From: Oryza sativa Japonica Group
Taxonomy: Eukaryota; Streptophyta; Magnoliopsida; Poales; Poaceae
Length of the DNA: 64,000 nt
Direction of reading: 5' to 3'
Assembly (NCBI RefSeq): GCF_034140825.1
Contig: NC_089041.1
Coordinates: 3,730,001 to 3,794,000, forward strand
Under the pieces are notes generated by a model. It was not told where the DNA came from and did no database searches. It was given only the letters and a program-made list of their open reading frames with translations. The position numbers and the translations under genes were made by a program. Positions 22,771 through 32,535 of this stretch are shown here, piece after piece (position 1 is the first letter of the stretch; every line of letters starts with the position of its first letter).

Positions 22771-24306
22771 ATTTGGAAGAAGGTAGCAAATATACATTTA
22801 GCTTGTAGATCATGCACTTTTACATCAATGTTTATGTAAATCAATCATGTAACATGAAAAACAAATATGTGACCATTGCGGAAAGAAAGGACATAAAGAG
22901 TTCGCAAATGAAATGTTAACATGTAAATCTTTCTTGGACAATTACCCACCAGAAAAAGTTTGTTAGATTATAACCTCATACATAACAAGTTGCTACGGAA
23001 GAACTAGAAATTCATGTGTGTAATAAGATTGCACGATAATGATATAGATGAAAGATATGTAATTGTGTAGTGTTATAAACCAATGCAAAATCACCATCGC
23101 AAACCAAACACGGAAGAAATGTCACAGGAGATCTAAACATGATGATGACACCGAGGCACAATATTTAATAATGGAGTTCAGTCGAAGGCTACATCTCCGA
23201 GACATTGATTACGAGCGTTCTTCTCAATCTAGCATATTACAGCGTATCAGAGTTGGAACAACCCTCAATCGGACGACGCCGGCAGCCGCTCCCTCTCGCT
23301 AAGCTAAGTTGTCATGTAGTTACAATAGGTCTATCTCTCTATTTAAGAGAGAGTCTAGGGTAGAGTACGACTCTTACTCTATTCCTAACACCTATTACAA
23401 CTCCAAGTTCTAAATTTTAACCGACCACGTACACATATTCGACAAAAACTCTAACATGTAACATTAAGTGGCACATGTACATTCTTTCACAAAATAAAAA
23501 AAAGAAATTAAGTTAAAACAAACATAGTATTAAGACAATTCTCCTAACCATCTCTATGTATTTTAGATTTATTAACCACTAGAATTAACAGTTTCTAATG
23601 AGGTATTCAAGTTATCTATAACTAAATGGGAAAATAGTTGTGCATTTGTGGCGCATTTTAAACATATAACTTACTCATATGTTCCAAAATATTTCTTCAC
23701 GTACCTTTTGATTGGAAATATGTACAATGAACTTACTTAAGAGATGCCTAATTCAGGCCTCCCATTATGGGCCATACTGATAAACCAATAAATCTTTCAA
23801 GCAACTCCTTTTGTTCGCATCCTTGAGCATTTGATCTTGGTGTTGACTACTACTTCATATAAAGCAGCTAAAATATTTATCTCCCCCTACTAGCACTACG
23901 GCATGAAACGGATATGAAAGGCTGAAGTGTTAGCGGTGAATTCCATTTTGCACACGCCAGCTTTGGTTTGGAATAAAACATTAAGCTGAGAGGCCTCAGA
24001 TTTTAAAGATGTGATATATCATCTTTAAAATATGCATTATGGACATGGCATCACATATCACAATAATAAGAGAAGATAACTGACTCCGAAAAATTTCAGT
24101 ACAATTGTACTGCAGGTGAATTAGGCATGCCATGTATTGTGTACATAATCGAATCGAGTAGTTTATGAAACTCTCAAATTTAAACGATGATGGTAAACAT
24201 CGATAAAATTTAGTTTTGTTAAGGACTTGACTTGAATGGGGTGGGCTGGAATTAATAGTGGCAAAGCCGAGAAACTGTGGAGTTGGTCAAGCTTAAGTAC
24301 GGTGAG
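22771..24306. other. Spacer without a supported gene
   Basis: AT-rich. A 79-codon plus frame at 23063-23302 shows no family motif. Confidence 0.4.
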
Positions 24307-24450
24307 TTTTTTTTTTAACAAACCGTCAAGGCGTCAAGCTGTTAATTTTATTGAATAGAAATGGAGTAAAGCTGTACATGCGCACGTGAAAAAAAAACCC
24401 TTTGGCCCCAAGGGCAGGCTAGAAGCTAAGCCATGGCCCCACGTGCTTCG
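24307..24450 (-). mobile_element. Non-LTR retroelement (SINE/LINE) 3' fragment
   Basis: The insert is flanked by AGTACGGTGAG on both sides (24296-24306 and 24451-24461), and its left end is a run of ten T. Read on the minus strand it therefore ends in poly-A, the signature of a target-primed insertion. At about 144 bp it is either a SINE or a 5'-truncated LINE tail. Confidence 0.75.
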
Positions 24451-24518
24451 AGTACGGTGAGTTTTTTATGTGAAAGCTTCATCGTCAACACCTACGCAGG
24501 GCCGGCCCTGGGGCTATG

Positions 24519-27500
24519 TGTAACATCCTGAAAATTCGACCGACAAAAAGCTAAACTCTAAAAATATGGATTTTCAAAAACTTTTTAAATTGATTGCATC
24601 ATGCCGATCTTATTCGCCTATTTTATTTGGATTTGATTTCGAAGTTCATTAATCGTGAGTAAAGAATAGTTAATTAGGAATAAACCCTAAAAACAAATTG
24701 GTAAAATAAATATAATTTAAAATAAAGATTAGGTGTGGATAGAAATAAATAAAATATTATCGCGACCATATTTGGATCAATTGAATTTAAATGCGATGGG
24801 ATAAGAATTAATCCTAATTAAAAATTCAAATAAATTATACAAATAAAATATGAGTAATATTAATCTAGGGTGAATTCATTAGTTGAGATAACACAAATAT
24901 TGAGTAAACTTTATTTATGCAAGATTTAGAAATTATAGAATCAAATTTATATGGGAAATAAACAAAAATTGGGATAAATAGGAAAATACACTGTTCATTA
25001 TGGCGTAGGTGTTCGATGTGGTCCCCTAACCCAGCCCCCTCCTCTTTCCCCTCTCTCTGTCGCCACCGTCACCACGCGCCGCCGCCCGTCGCGCCTGGCC
25101 GCCTCGCGCCCCACGCGCCTGCGCCACGCCGCCCGCCCGCCCGTCGCCATCGCCGCCTGCCGCCGCGCCGACGTCGCCGAGCCGCCCCGGACCCGCGCCG
25201 ACGTCGCCACCCCCGTGCCGCGCGTGCTGCCGTCCCGTCGCCGCGTCGCCTCAAGCCTCGCGCAGCCGTCCCGTCGCCGCGTCGTCGCCCGTCGCCGTCA
25301 AGCCCGCGCCGCGCCGTCCCATCGTCGCTGTCGCACCGTGCCGTCGTGTCGCCGCCCATCGCGTCCCGCCCCGAGCCGCGCGCCGCCGCTGTCGCCGTCA
25401 CCATCGACGTCCCGTCGCCGCGCGCCCGCCGCCTCGCGCCCCGCGCCGCCGCGCCGCCGTCGTTTCACCCTTCCCCCTCCTTCCCCTCTCTTTCTTCCCC
25501 TATCCCCTATAAAAACCCCGGCCCATTCCCCCTTCTCCACCCACTCCATTCCCTCCTCCTCTCCCTCTTCCCCTTCTCCACGCGCCGCCGTCGTCGTGCC
25601 ACCGCGCCGCCACCTTCGAAGCCGCCGCGCCGTGCGTCGCCGCCTTGCGCCGCCGTCGCCGTCGTCGCCGCTGACCGTCACTGTCGGTAAGCCGCCGCCT
25701 TTTCCCCCTCGCGTCCACCGCCGTGGCCGTAGGGAGGGCGAAAAGCCGAGAGAGAGAGGGAGGGAGGAAGAAGCCGAGAGGGAGAGAGAGAAAAGAAGAG
25801 AGGAAGGAAGAAAGGAGCCGGGAGAGAAAAAAAATGGGGAAAAAGAAAAGAAAAAGAAAGGAAGGAAAAAGAAAAAGAAAGGGAGAAAAAAGAAAAGGGA
25901 AATAAATAGGAAATTATAGGGAGATTAGGGAAGTTTAGAAAATTTAAAATAATTAGAATTTAATTATAGATTAATTATAGTCGTAGAATTGCAAAATTTA
26001 ATATAAATTATGGATTATTCTTGGTAATTTCTATAAGAAATCAATTCGCGGTAGTAATTTAGATGTAATTAATAACTAAACAATTAGATGAATTCTTATA
26101 GATTATTATAGATTATTTTTGGGTAATCCCTATAAGTAATCGATTCACGGTAGAAATTCGGATTTAATTACTAGGGATTTTACCCGTGTATTATATTTAA
26201 TCATTTAGTCATAGACTAAATTAAATCGTATAATATTTCTAGGATTTCGTCCGATATTTAGCTCGCGATAGAAATTTCTAACCTATTGTATGGATATAAT
26301 GCTCGGGTAGATTAAATTAAAAAAAAACTTATGACAACAAAATATTTATACCCGCAAAATAGTTTGAATCGAAATTGGGTTTGCCTTAGTTCGCGAATAG
26401 TAAAGTTAATATAAAGAAATCGACTTTCGCATTTGACTTTCATTTGGATTTATTTGGATTTTTATTTGAATTCTAACCGAATTCAAATCAATTTTCGCAC
26501 CTAACTATAGAGCCCGAGGGAGTGGCGGATCCAAGTGAAGGCCAAGACCCGCAAGACTTTGAGCAAGGCAAGTCATCACTATTCTTTGAACATGTTGATC
26601 CCAATTGCGAAATTAGTTTTATTTACAAATAAAAATTGCATGCAATGATGAACATCCTACTTGTGATTATGCCATGCCTTGATTATTGTTTACCCTTAAA
26701 TCCTTGTAACCATGATTTACGTATAAGTCTCTAGTCAACTATGACAAATGCTTAGAAATGCTACTCTAGATTTATGCATACTCATATTTATCAAATGCTA
26801 TATGCTTGGGCAATTACCTTTGGGAAGGTAATTGAGATGCGGCATGTGGAGACATGAGCGCCACATTGCCATGATGTTGATGATATGATTTGTGAAATGA
26901 GAAATAAAATTAAACAACTGTTTTCGACTGGGGCGGACGGAGGATTTGGGTGGTATCTGAAAAAGGCTAGTACCGTCCCCGGTCAATTAAGGACCGAGCC
27001 ATGAAGTTAAGCATGAAACGACCCCCGTACAACCGTACTTCTCGTATGGGTATAGACCTAGCGGATTAGATAGCCGAGCGGAGGCAGTATCCCTGCATAG
27101 ATGGTTCACCCCTGAGTGAGGCAGGTGCGCTACGGTGGGACAGCCGTTGAGGTAGGGCTGAGAGGCGTGCCCTACATCGGTGTCATCATCGGTAGGACTG
27201 CCATGAGTGTGTGAGAGAGAGAACTTAACTTGAACCATAATTTAATATGTGTGTGAGACTTCTCTTTCCCGGGAGCGCCAGAACTCCTCTCACTGCTAGA
27301 AACATGGATGCCTAGAGTGCATGAGGATTTAAGTTCATGGAGCGGGTACTGCCAATGCGAGGTTATCGAAAAGCTTTGCCGTGACGCGTCTCATGTGTTG
27401 GGACGAGGCTCATGTGTTGGGCAGTCGCAGAGTGCGGGTAAAGTGTACATCCACTGCAGTGTGAGTAAACCAAATCTATTCGAATAGCCGTGCTCGCGGT

Positions 27501-28238
27501 TATTGAGCACCGGGACATGTGTTACACTTGGCTAGACTCTAAATTCTTAACTTGTGTGGGATGGGATGATGCATGATGATTTCTATGCTGATGGAGCCAC
27601 TTTCTGAGAGGCGGGAAGGTGGACGTCCTCAGAAAACCATGACGACTCAATGGCGGGAAGCTATCCTTGGGATTACAATGGATGGTGGACAGAACCGTCG
27701 TTGTTTAATATGAACTCTGGTACTAAAATTTGATCAGTCTATGCTAGGTCTTAGGTTTGTGAAAAGAATTACAAAACTTGCTTTGCGCAAAAGAACCATA
27801 GCCATCTTTTGAATATCCCTGTCATATGCATTGTTGCTGTGGTGGCTTGCTGAGTACGGTTGGTACTCACCCTTGCAAATATAAACTTAATTAGAGGCTG
27901 GAGATGAAGCTTCGGAGGATCTCTATGCCTATTACCAGGAGGGTGATGAAGACGATGGCGCCCAGTAGGTCTTAGTTACGGTCGTTGCCTGTGGCAATGG
28001 CGTGCCGCTGCCTTAATTCCGCTGCCTTACCTACTTCTGTTTTTGGAATGTATCCTGGACCGCTCGGTCCGATGATTTAAGACTGCGCCTGCGGGCTTAT
28101 GATGTAATAATTCGTATTAGACTCTCGTGTATGTGCACTTGGTATTTCAGCTATGAATTCGTGTGTACCAGACTACTTGATCCAGGGAAATAGTACTGTT
28201 TACACGATTGATTCCTGTTATAAAAACGGGGGTCCACA
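24519..28238. mobile_element. Solo LTR, about 3.7 kb, probably Ty3/gypsy long-LTR family (fossil)
   Basis: The block starts TGTAACATCCTG and ends GGGTCCACA, so it has the TG...CA borders of an LTR. It is flanked by the 5-bp duplication CTATG (24514-24518 and 28239-28243). No second LTR, primer-binding site or gag/pol coding is seen, so it reads as a solo LTR left by recombination between the two LTRs. It includes a GC-rich block at 25,010-25,700 whose long frames are low-complexity Arg/Pro strings, not genes, then a GA-rich tract. The 3' part carries LTR-like sequence (gctgagtacggttggtactc). The target duplication is intact, which suggests a moderate age; a solo LTR cannot be dated by LTR comparison. 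Confidence 0.8.
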
Positions 28239-28565
28239 CTATGCAGCCGAGGCGATCGCCGGGGGCCCTTGATAGTGGGTGGTCAACACCTAATACGAGT
28301 AGTCTAATATCTGCCTATGGTCTACCTGGAAGCAGAAACGCCCGAGAGATGAGAGGGAGATGAGAGGAGTTGCAGCGTTGTCGGCAACTCGACGGAAGGC
28401 ATCGCATCGCACAGTGCATAGCCGCACATGCGCACAGTTTCAATGTACAAATATATTGTTATTTTGGTCGACTTTATTTCTCGATAATTACTCGACATGT
28501 TAAATTTAATATATGGATGTATTTGTTTTCGTTTTGCAAGTAAAATTAGCATCTATATATATCAT

Positions 28566-28570
<5 letters not shown>

Positions 28571-28602
<32 letters not shown>
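28571..28602. repeat. (TA)n microsatellite
   Basis: Sixteen uninterrupted TA units within the right part of the hAT element at 24497-28663. Confidence 0.95.
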
Positions 28603-28603
<1 letters not shown>

Positions 28604-28859
28604 CACAGAGAGCCCATCGTGATGAGTTCGTCTTGAGCCCTCAAAATCGTAGGACCGGCCCTGTACCTACGGAAGCACAAAAATACATTGTTGACGATTG
28701 CTCAACATTCGTCGATTGGCTGGATTGCACCACTATCAGCTACAAGTTCTATCAGGAACTACTCATTTCTGATGTCACACAAAAAGGGCAACATTTTTTT
28801 GACACGTGTACAATACAACTTTTTGACACGTGGTGGCATCTGAGTTCGCCACGAAGCCT

Positions 28860-29318
28860 TCAAATCTTGTTGATCTTGGGCGCGACGACGAGCGGGTTAT
28901 GGCGCGCAATGGCTTCGCGGCCGGCCGCCTTGTAGTCGAACGCGCACGCGTGCGCGCCGCAGAACATGCCGCCGCACCGGCACGGGAAGCCCAGCAGACC
29001 CACCTTCTTCCGGCACGCCTTGCACCGGTTCTTCGCCTTCGTCACCGTCGCCGGCGGCGCCATCACCGTCGTCCCCTCGCCTCCGACGCCGGAGTTGTCC
29101 TTGATCACGAGCGTTGATAGGTCGGCGACGACCTTCAGCGATGTTTTGTCACTGTCCCCGGCAGCGGTGCCGATGAGATGTCGCGGCTGTGGCTGCTGCT
29201 GCTTGTAGCACTTGGAGCAGAGCCCGTCGGTGGCCGCGCTGCCGAAGAATCCACAGCCGGCGGCGCACATCGCCGCGCCGCCGCCGTTCCTCGCCTGCAT
29301 CTCGTTCCCCGGCGCCAT
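28860..29318 (-). CDS. SAP10: A20/AN1 protein with a shortened AN1 finger (SAP10-like)
   Basis: The frame encodes 152 residues from ATG 29316-29318 (M-A-P-G-N-E-M). The A20 finger is complete (Cys at about 18, 22, 34 and 37). The AN1 finger begins normally (C-K-A-C ... C-R-C), then reads [11 protein letters not shown], whereas the sister copy at 15378 reads F-C-G-A-H-R-H-A-G-A-H-A-C. Six residues are missing, including one of the two zinc-ligand histidines. The loss is an in-frame 18-bp deletion between gtgcgcgcc repeats. The A20 half should still bind ubiquitin; zinc binding by AN1 is probably impaired. It is divergent from the dioxygenase gene (ATG to ATG 560 bp). The symbol is from memory of rice locus order. 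Confidence 0.88.
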   Translation of the reverse strand: MAPGNEMQARNGGGAAMCAAGCGFFGSAATDGLCSKCYKQQQPQPRHLIGTAAGDSDKTSLKVVADLSTLVIKDNSGVGGEGTTVMAPPATVTKAKNRCKACRKKVGLLGFPCRCGGMFCGAHACAFDYKAAGREAIARHNPLVVAPKINKI

Positions 29319-29879
29319 TACTTCCTCCCTCGCTGGATCAGTCAAGCCCAATCGTTAAAACCCTCGCGTTCTTGCCGATGAATCGCCGTGAAAGTTGCTC
29401 AACACCCGCTGAATTCTCGTTCTTTGCATTGTGCTCTCATCGGCTCGCCTTTTATCGCAGCCAAAGCCATGAAATTTCCCCATTTCCCCGGCAATGAACT
29501 CGAATTCGAAGCAGCGACGCTAGTGTCCGAATCGGATAGCTATCTGCGGGGCCCACTTGCTGTCACATGAGCGAATTCCGAGCACGAATCAGGTTGGCCC
29601 GTGAAGCTCTAAGATGGGCCGTTGACCAGATGGGGAAAAGTCCGACCGGCCCTGCAAATGTGGGGCCCACTGGTCACCGCCGAATCGGTGTCGTTTTGCA
29701 CGGCGTGTGCCACGTCAGCGTTCGAGTGAGCCAAGAAACCGACAAGCCGACAAGCTGGAGTGATCGAGGGAGAGTTTTCTGCTTTTATAAATTCGAGCGT
29801 GTGCGGGTTTCGTTTTCTCACTCGCTTGCTTAGCTCGATTGCTTTGCTCTGATCTGGTTGATCGATCTCGTCGTCGGCG
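29319..29879. promoter_or_regulatory. Divergent promoter between SAP10-like gene and dioxygenase
   Basis: The two start codons face apart across 561 bp. A TATA-like TTTATAAATT lies at 29784-29793, about 90 bp before the dioxygenase ATG. On the minus strand GATAAAAG at 29449-29456 could serve the A20/AN1 gene. TGGGCC/GGGCCCAC motifs occur at 29612-29671. Most of this region is conserved in the duplicate at 15857-16534. Confidence 0.6.
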
Positions 29880-31512
29880 ATGGAGAAGTTGCTTTCCTCC
29901 TCCGGCGCCGCCGCCGCCGTGGCGTCGCAGGGCCAGCTCCCGGACTGCTTCGTGTTCCCGGCCGACCGGCGCCCACCGGCCTCCACCGCGGCCGTGTCGC
30001 TCCCCGTCATCGACCTCTCCGGCCCCCGCGACGCCGTCCGCCGCGCCGTCCTCGACGCCGGCAAGGAGCTCGGCTTCTTCCAGGTCAGAAAACAACAGAA
30101 TCCCCAAGCCTGTAGGTATACACACAGCTTCTCTCTCAATCGCTTGACATGGCGGTGCCGTGCGTGCAAGGTGGTGAACCACGGCGTGCCGCCGGAGACG
30201 ATGCGGGAGATGGCGGCGGTGTGCGAGGAGTTCTTCCGGCTGCCGGCGGAGGACAAGGCGGCGTTCTACTCCGACGCGGAGGAGAACCCCAACCGCCTCT
30301 TCTCCAGCACCATCTACGAGGTCGGCGACCAGCGCTACTGGCGCGACTGCCTCCGCCTCGCCTGCGGCTTCCCCGTCGCCGACGACACCAACACCCACTG
30401 GCCCGACAAGCCCCACCATCTCCGGTGAACCAAAAACAAAAAAAAAAATCCTCAACCAGCAGCATCAAATCACTCCCAAATCAGTTGCTGATTGGATTTA
30501 ATTTGATCCTAATTGCGTTGCAAGGGATGTCACGGAGAAGTTCTTCGTGGCGACGAGGGGATTGGGGATCGAGCTGCTGCGGCTGCTGTGCGAGGGGATG
30601 GGGCTCAGGCCGGACTACTTCGAGCGCGACCTCACCGCCGGCGATGTCATCATCAACGTCAACCACTACCCTCCATGCCCGGATCCGAGCCTGACGCTGG
30701 GCTTGCCGCCGCACTGCGACCGCAACCTCATCACCCTGCTCCTCCAGGGCGACGTCTTCGGCCTCCAGGTCTCCTACAATGGCGACTGGATCAACGTCGA
30801 CCCCGTCCCCGACGCCTTCGTCGTCAACTTTGGCCACCTCCTCGAGGTCAGAATCATCCCCATCACCGGCGCGCGAGACGATCTTGATCTGATCTTGAAT
30901 TTGATCGATTTATATGAGGCCCCGTTTAGTTCTCACACAAAAATTTTACACCGTATCATATCAAACGTTTGAACACCTAGACTAAAAAATAACTAATTGC
31001 ACATATTAGGACTAATTTATGAGATGAATTTTTTAACCCTAATTGCTCCATGATTTAACAATGTGGTGGTACAGTAAACATTTCATAATGACGGATTAAT
31101 TAGGCTTAATAAATTTGTCTCGCGGTTTACTGACGGATTCTATAATTAGTTTTTTTTATTAGTGCCCGAATACTTCATACCACACACTATATAATATCTG
31201 ATATGACCCGGCAAAACTTTACACCCTGATCTGAACACCCTCTAAATTTATATGCTGTGTTCGATTCAGATTGCGACGAACGGAGTGCTGAAGAGCATCG
31301 AGCACAGGGCGATGACGAACTCGGCGGTGGCGAGGACGTCGGTGGCGACGTTCATGATGCCGCCGATGGACTGCCTCGTCGGACCGGCGAAGGAGCTCGT
31401 CGGAGACGGCGGCCAGCCGCAGTATCGCACCGTCACGTTCCGCGAGTTCATGCGCATCTACAAGACCGTCGGCGCGCGCCGCGACAGCGTCGAGAAGGCC
31501 TTCAAAATCTGA
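29880..31512 (+). CDS. 2-oxoglutarate/Fe(II)-dependent dioxygenase (DOXC class), 4 exons
   Basis: Exons 29880-30083, 30171-30424, 30525-30846 and 31270-31512 join in frame to 340 residues. The N-terminal DIOX_N part has V-S-L-P-V-I-D-L-S-G-P and G-F-F-Q-V-V-N-H-G-V. The catalytic jelly roll has N-H-Y-P-P-C, the iron ligands H-C-D (L-P-P-H-C-D) and E-H-R, and the 2-oxoglutarate-binding R-T-S. All key residues are present, so the enzyme should be active. It is closer in style to the hyoscyamine-6-hydroxylase / deoxymugineate-dioxygenase group than to gibberellin oxidases, because the L-P-W-K-E-T motif is absent; the substrate is unknown. Intron 3 holds a 330-bp MITE. The truncated duplicate lies at 16535. 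Confidence 0.9.
30917..31246. mobile_element. 330-bp MITE in dioxygenase intron 3
   Basis: Starts aggccccgtttagttct and ends tctgaacaccctctaaa, with imperfect inverted ends of the GGCC..GTTTAG type. TTTATATG occurs on both flanks (30909-30916 and 31247-31254), an 8-bp target duplication that favours the hAT superfamily. Confidence 0.7.
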
Positions 31513-32480
31513 TCCTGACAGCGGCCGCCATGGGGGAATATGTGTATCTGTTACAGTAATTTACGAAGATGAAGCTGATTATTAGCAACCGATAAGTGTT
31601 TCATCAGCAATTATATATGTTGTTGATGTACTGATTATATGTACATCGATGTAACTGTACCTGTAACACCCTCAAGAACCTTTAAAAATCTATAAATCTA
31701 AATAAAATGTTCAAATGGATTTGATGCAAATTGGCTATAAGCAAAGTTCAGAAAACGGACGATTCGGTCACTTCCTCTGACTCAACCGCTCATGTTGACC
31801 GGCCATTTTTTTTAAAGAAAAAGAATCAGATTGAATTTCAAACTTTCGGACCAAATTTCTCAGAATTTCACCGGTTTTTCAAACGGTTTTCGTGAAAACC
31901 AACAAATTTTGTGTGACTACAACCTGCCTACAACCTGTGCTCAAAACGAATTTTGTGTGACTGAAACTCTGAATGAATGGACCAACAATTTGGCCTTCAT
32001 CAAGTTCAGGGCTTCAGGCTGCGATAATCAACAACATTTGGCAATTGGCATAACAGAATAGATGCCGCTTGCCGTCATTGTGGATCCGGGTGACGAACCG
32101 GATGAGATCTGCATGCCACTCATGCAGAAAGTATTCCATCAACCTAGGCACATCTGGCCATGCACGTCTCCGGCACTCATGGCCGGCCATAACAAACCAC
32201 CACTAATAATTAATCAGTTCACAGAAATGTTCCAGGAGAATAGGGGTAGCCTAAGATGCATGCATTGATATTATAAACAGCTAATTAACACACACGTTGC
32301 ATTTTTTTTTGCATGGAATGTACAGGGGGGTGATGTGATGTTTATCCAGTAATCCATTATTAGGGACAACTAGTGACGAGATTAACCATGTCCAAATCGA
32401 GCCATCTTATCCCTGAATTTGTGCTCGATGTGGCTTAGTCATGAAAGCCAATAGCCTTTTGCGGCATCTCGATCCGTTCG
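31513..32480. other. Spacer between the two dioxygenases
   Basis: Holds the 3' UTR of the upstream gene. A segment from about 31665 (tgtaacaccctcaag...) resembles an LTR edge, but no partner or target duplication was found. The end, from about 32390, is the GA20ox3 promoter. Confidence 0.4.
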
Positions 32481-32490
32481 CTATTTAAAG
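32481..32490 (+). promoter_or_regulatory. TATA box of GA20ox3
   Basis: CTATTTAAAG lies 46 bp before the ATG at 32536, so the 5' UTR would be very short (about 20 bp). Confidence 0.65.
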
Positions 32491-32535
32491 CGGGAGAAGA
32501 GAAGTGAGCAGATCGACGATATCGATTGATCAGCC

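Larger units (their letters stand above)
24497..28663. mobile_element. hAT element interrupted by a solo LTR
   Basis: Left end CAGGGCCGGCCCTGG, right end CGTAGGACCGGCCCTG (inverted CAGGGCCGGTCCTACG). The flanks CACCTACG (24489-24496) and TACCTACG (28664-28671) agree at 7 of 8 positions and form the 8-bp target duplication. The element's own sequence is only 24497-24518 and 28239-28663 (about 445 bp); the rest is the LTR. Confidence 0.8.
28757..30077. repeat. Segmental duplication, copy 2
   Basis: Direct-orientation partner of 15250-16824. It contains the in-frame A20/AN1 gene, the shared divergent promoter and dioxygenase exon 1. The dioxygenase continues beyond the block, so this is the more complete copy. 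Confidence 0.85.

Noticed and set aside
25016-25919. Long plus frames of 224 and 234 codons
   Set aside because: They lie inside the solo LTR and encode only low-complexity Arg/Pro/Ser strings from a GC-rich tract.
24519-28238. Complete LTR retrotransposon
   Set aside because: Only one TG...CA unit is present between the CTATG duplications, with no internal coding, so a solo LTR explains it.
29609-30468. Minus-strand frames of 215, 246 and 110 codons opposite the dioxygenase
   Set aside because: They are shadows of the GC-rich coding exons; only the plus frame has conserved motifs.
31665-31800. LTR edge (tgtaacaccctcaag) after the dioxygenase
   Set aside because: No partner end or target duplication could be found, so it is only noted in the spacer entry.
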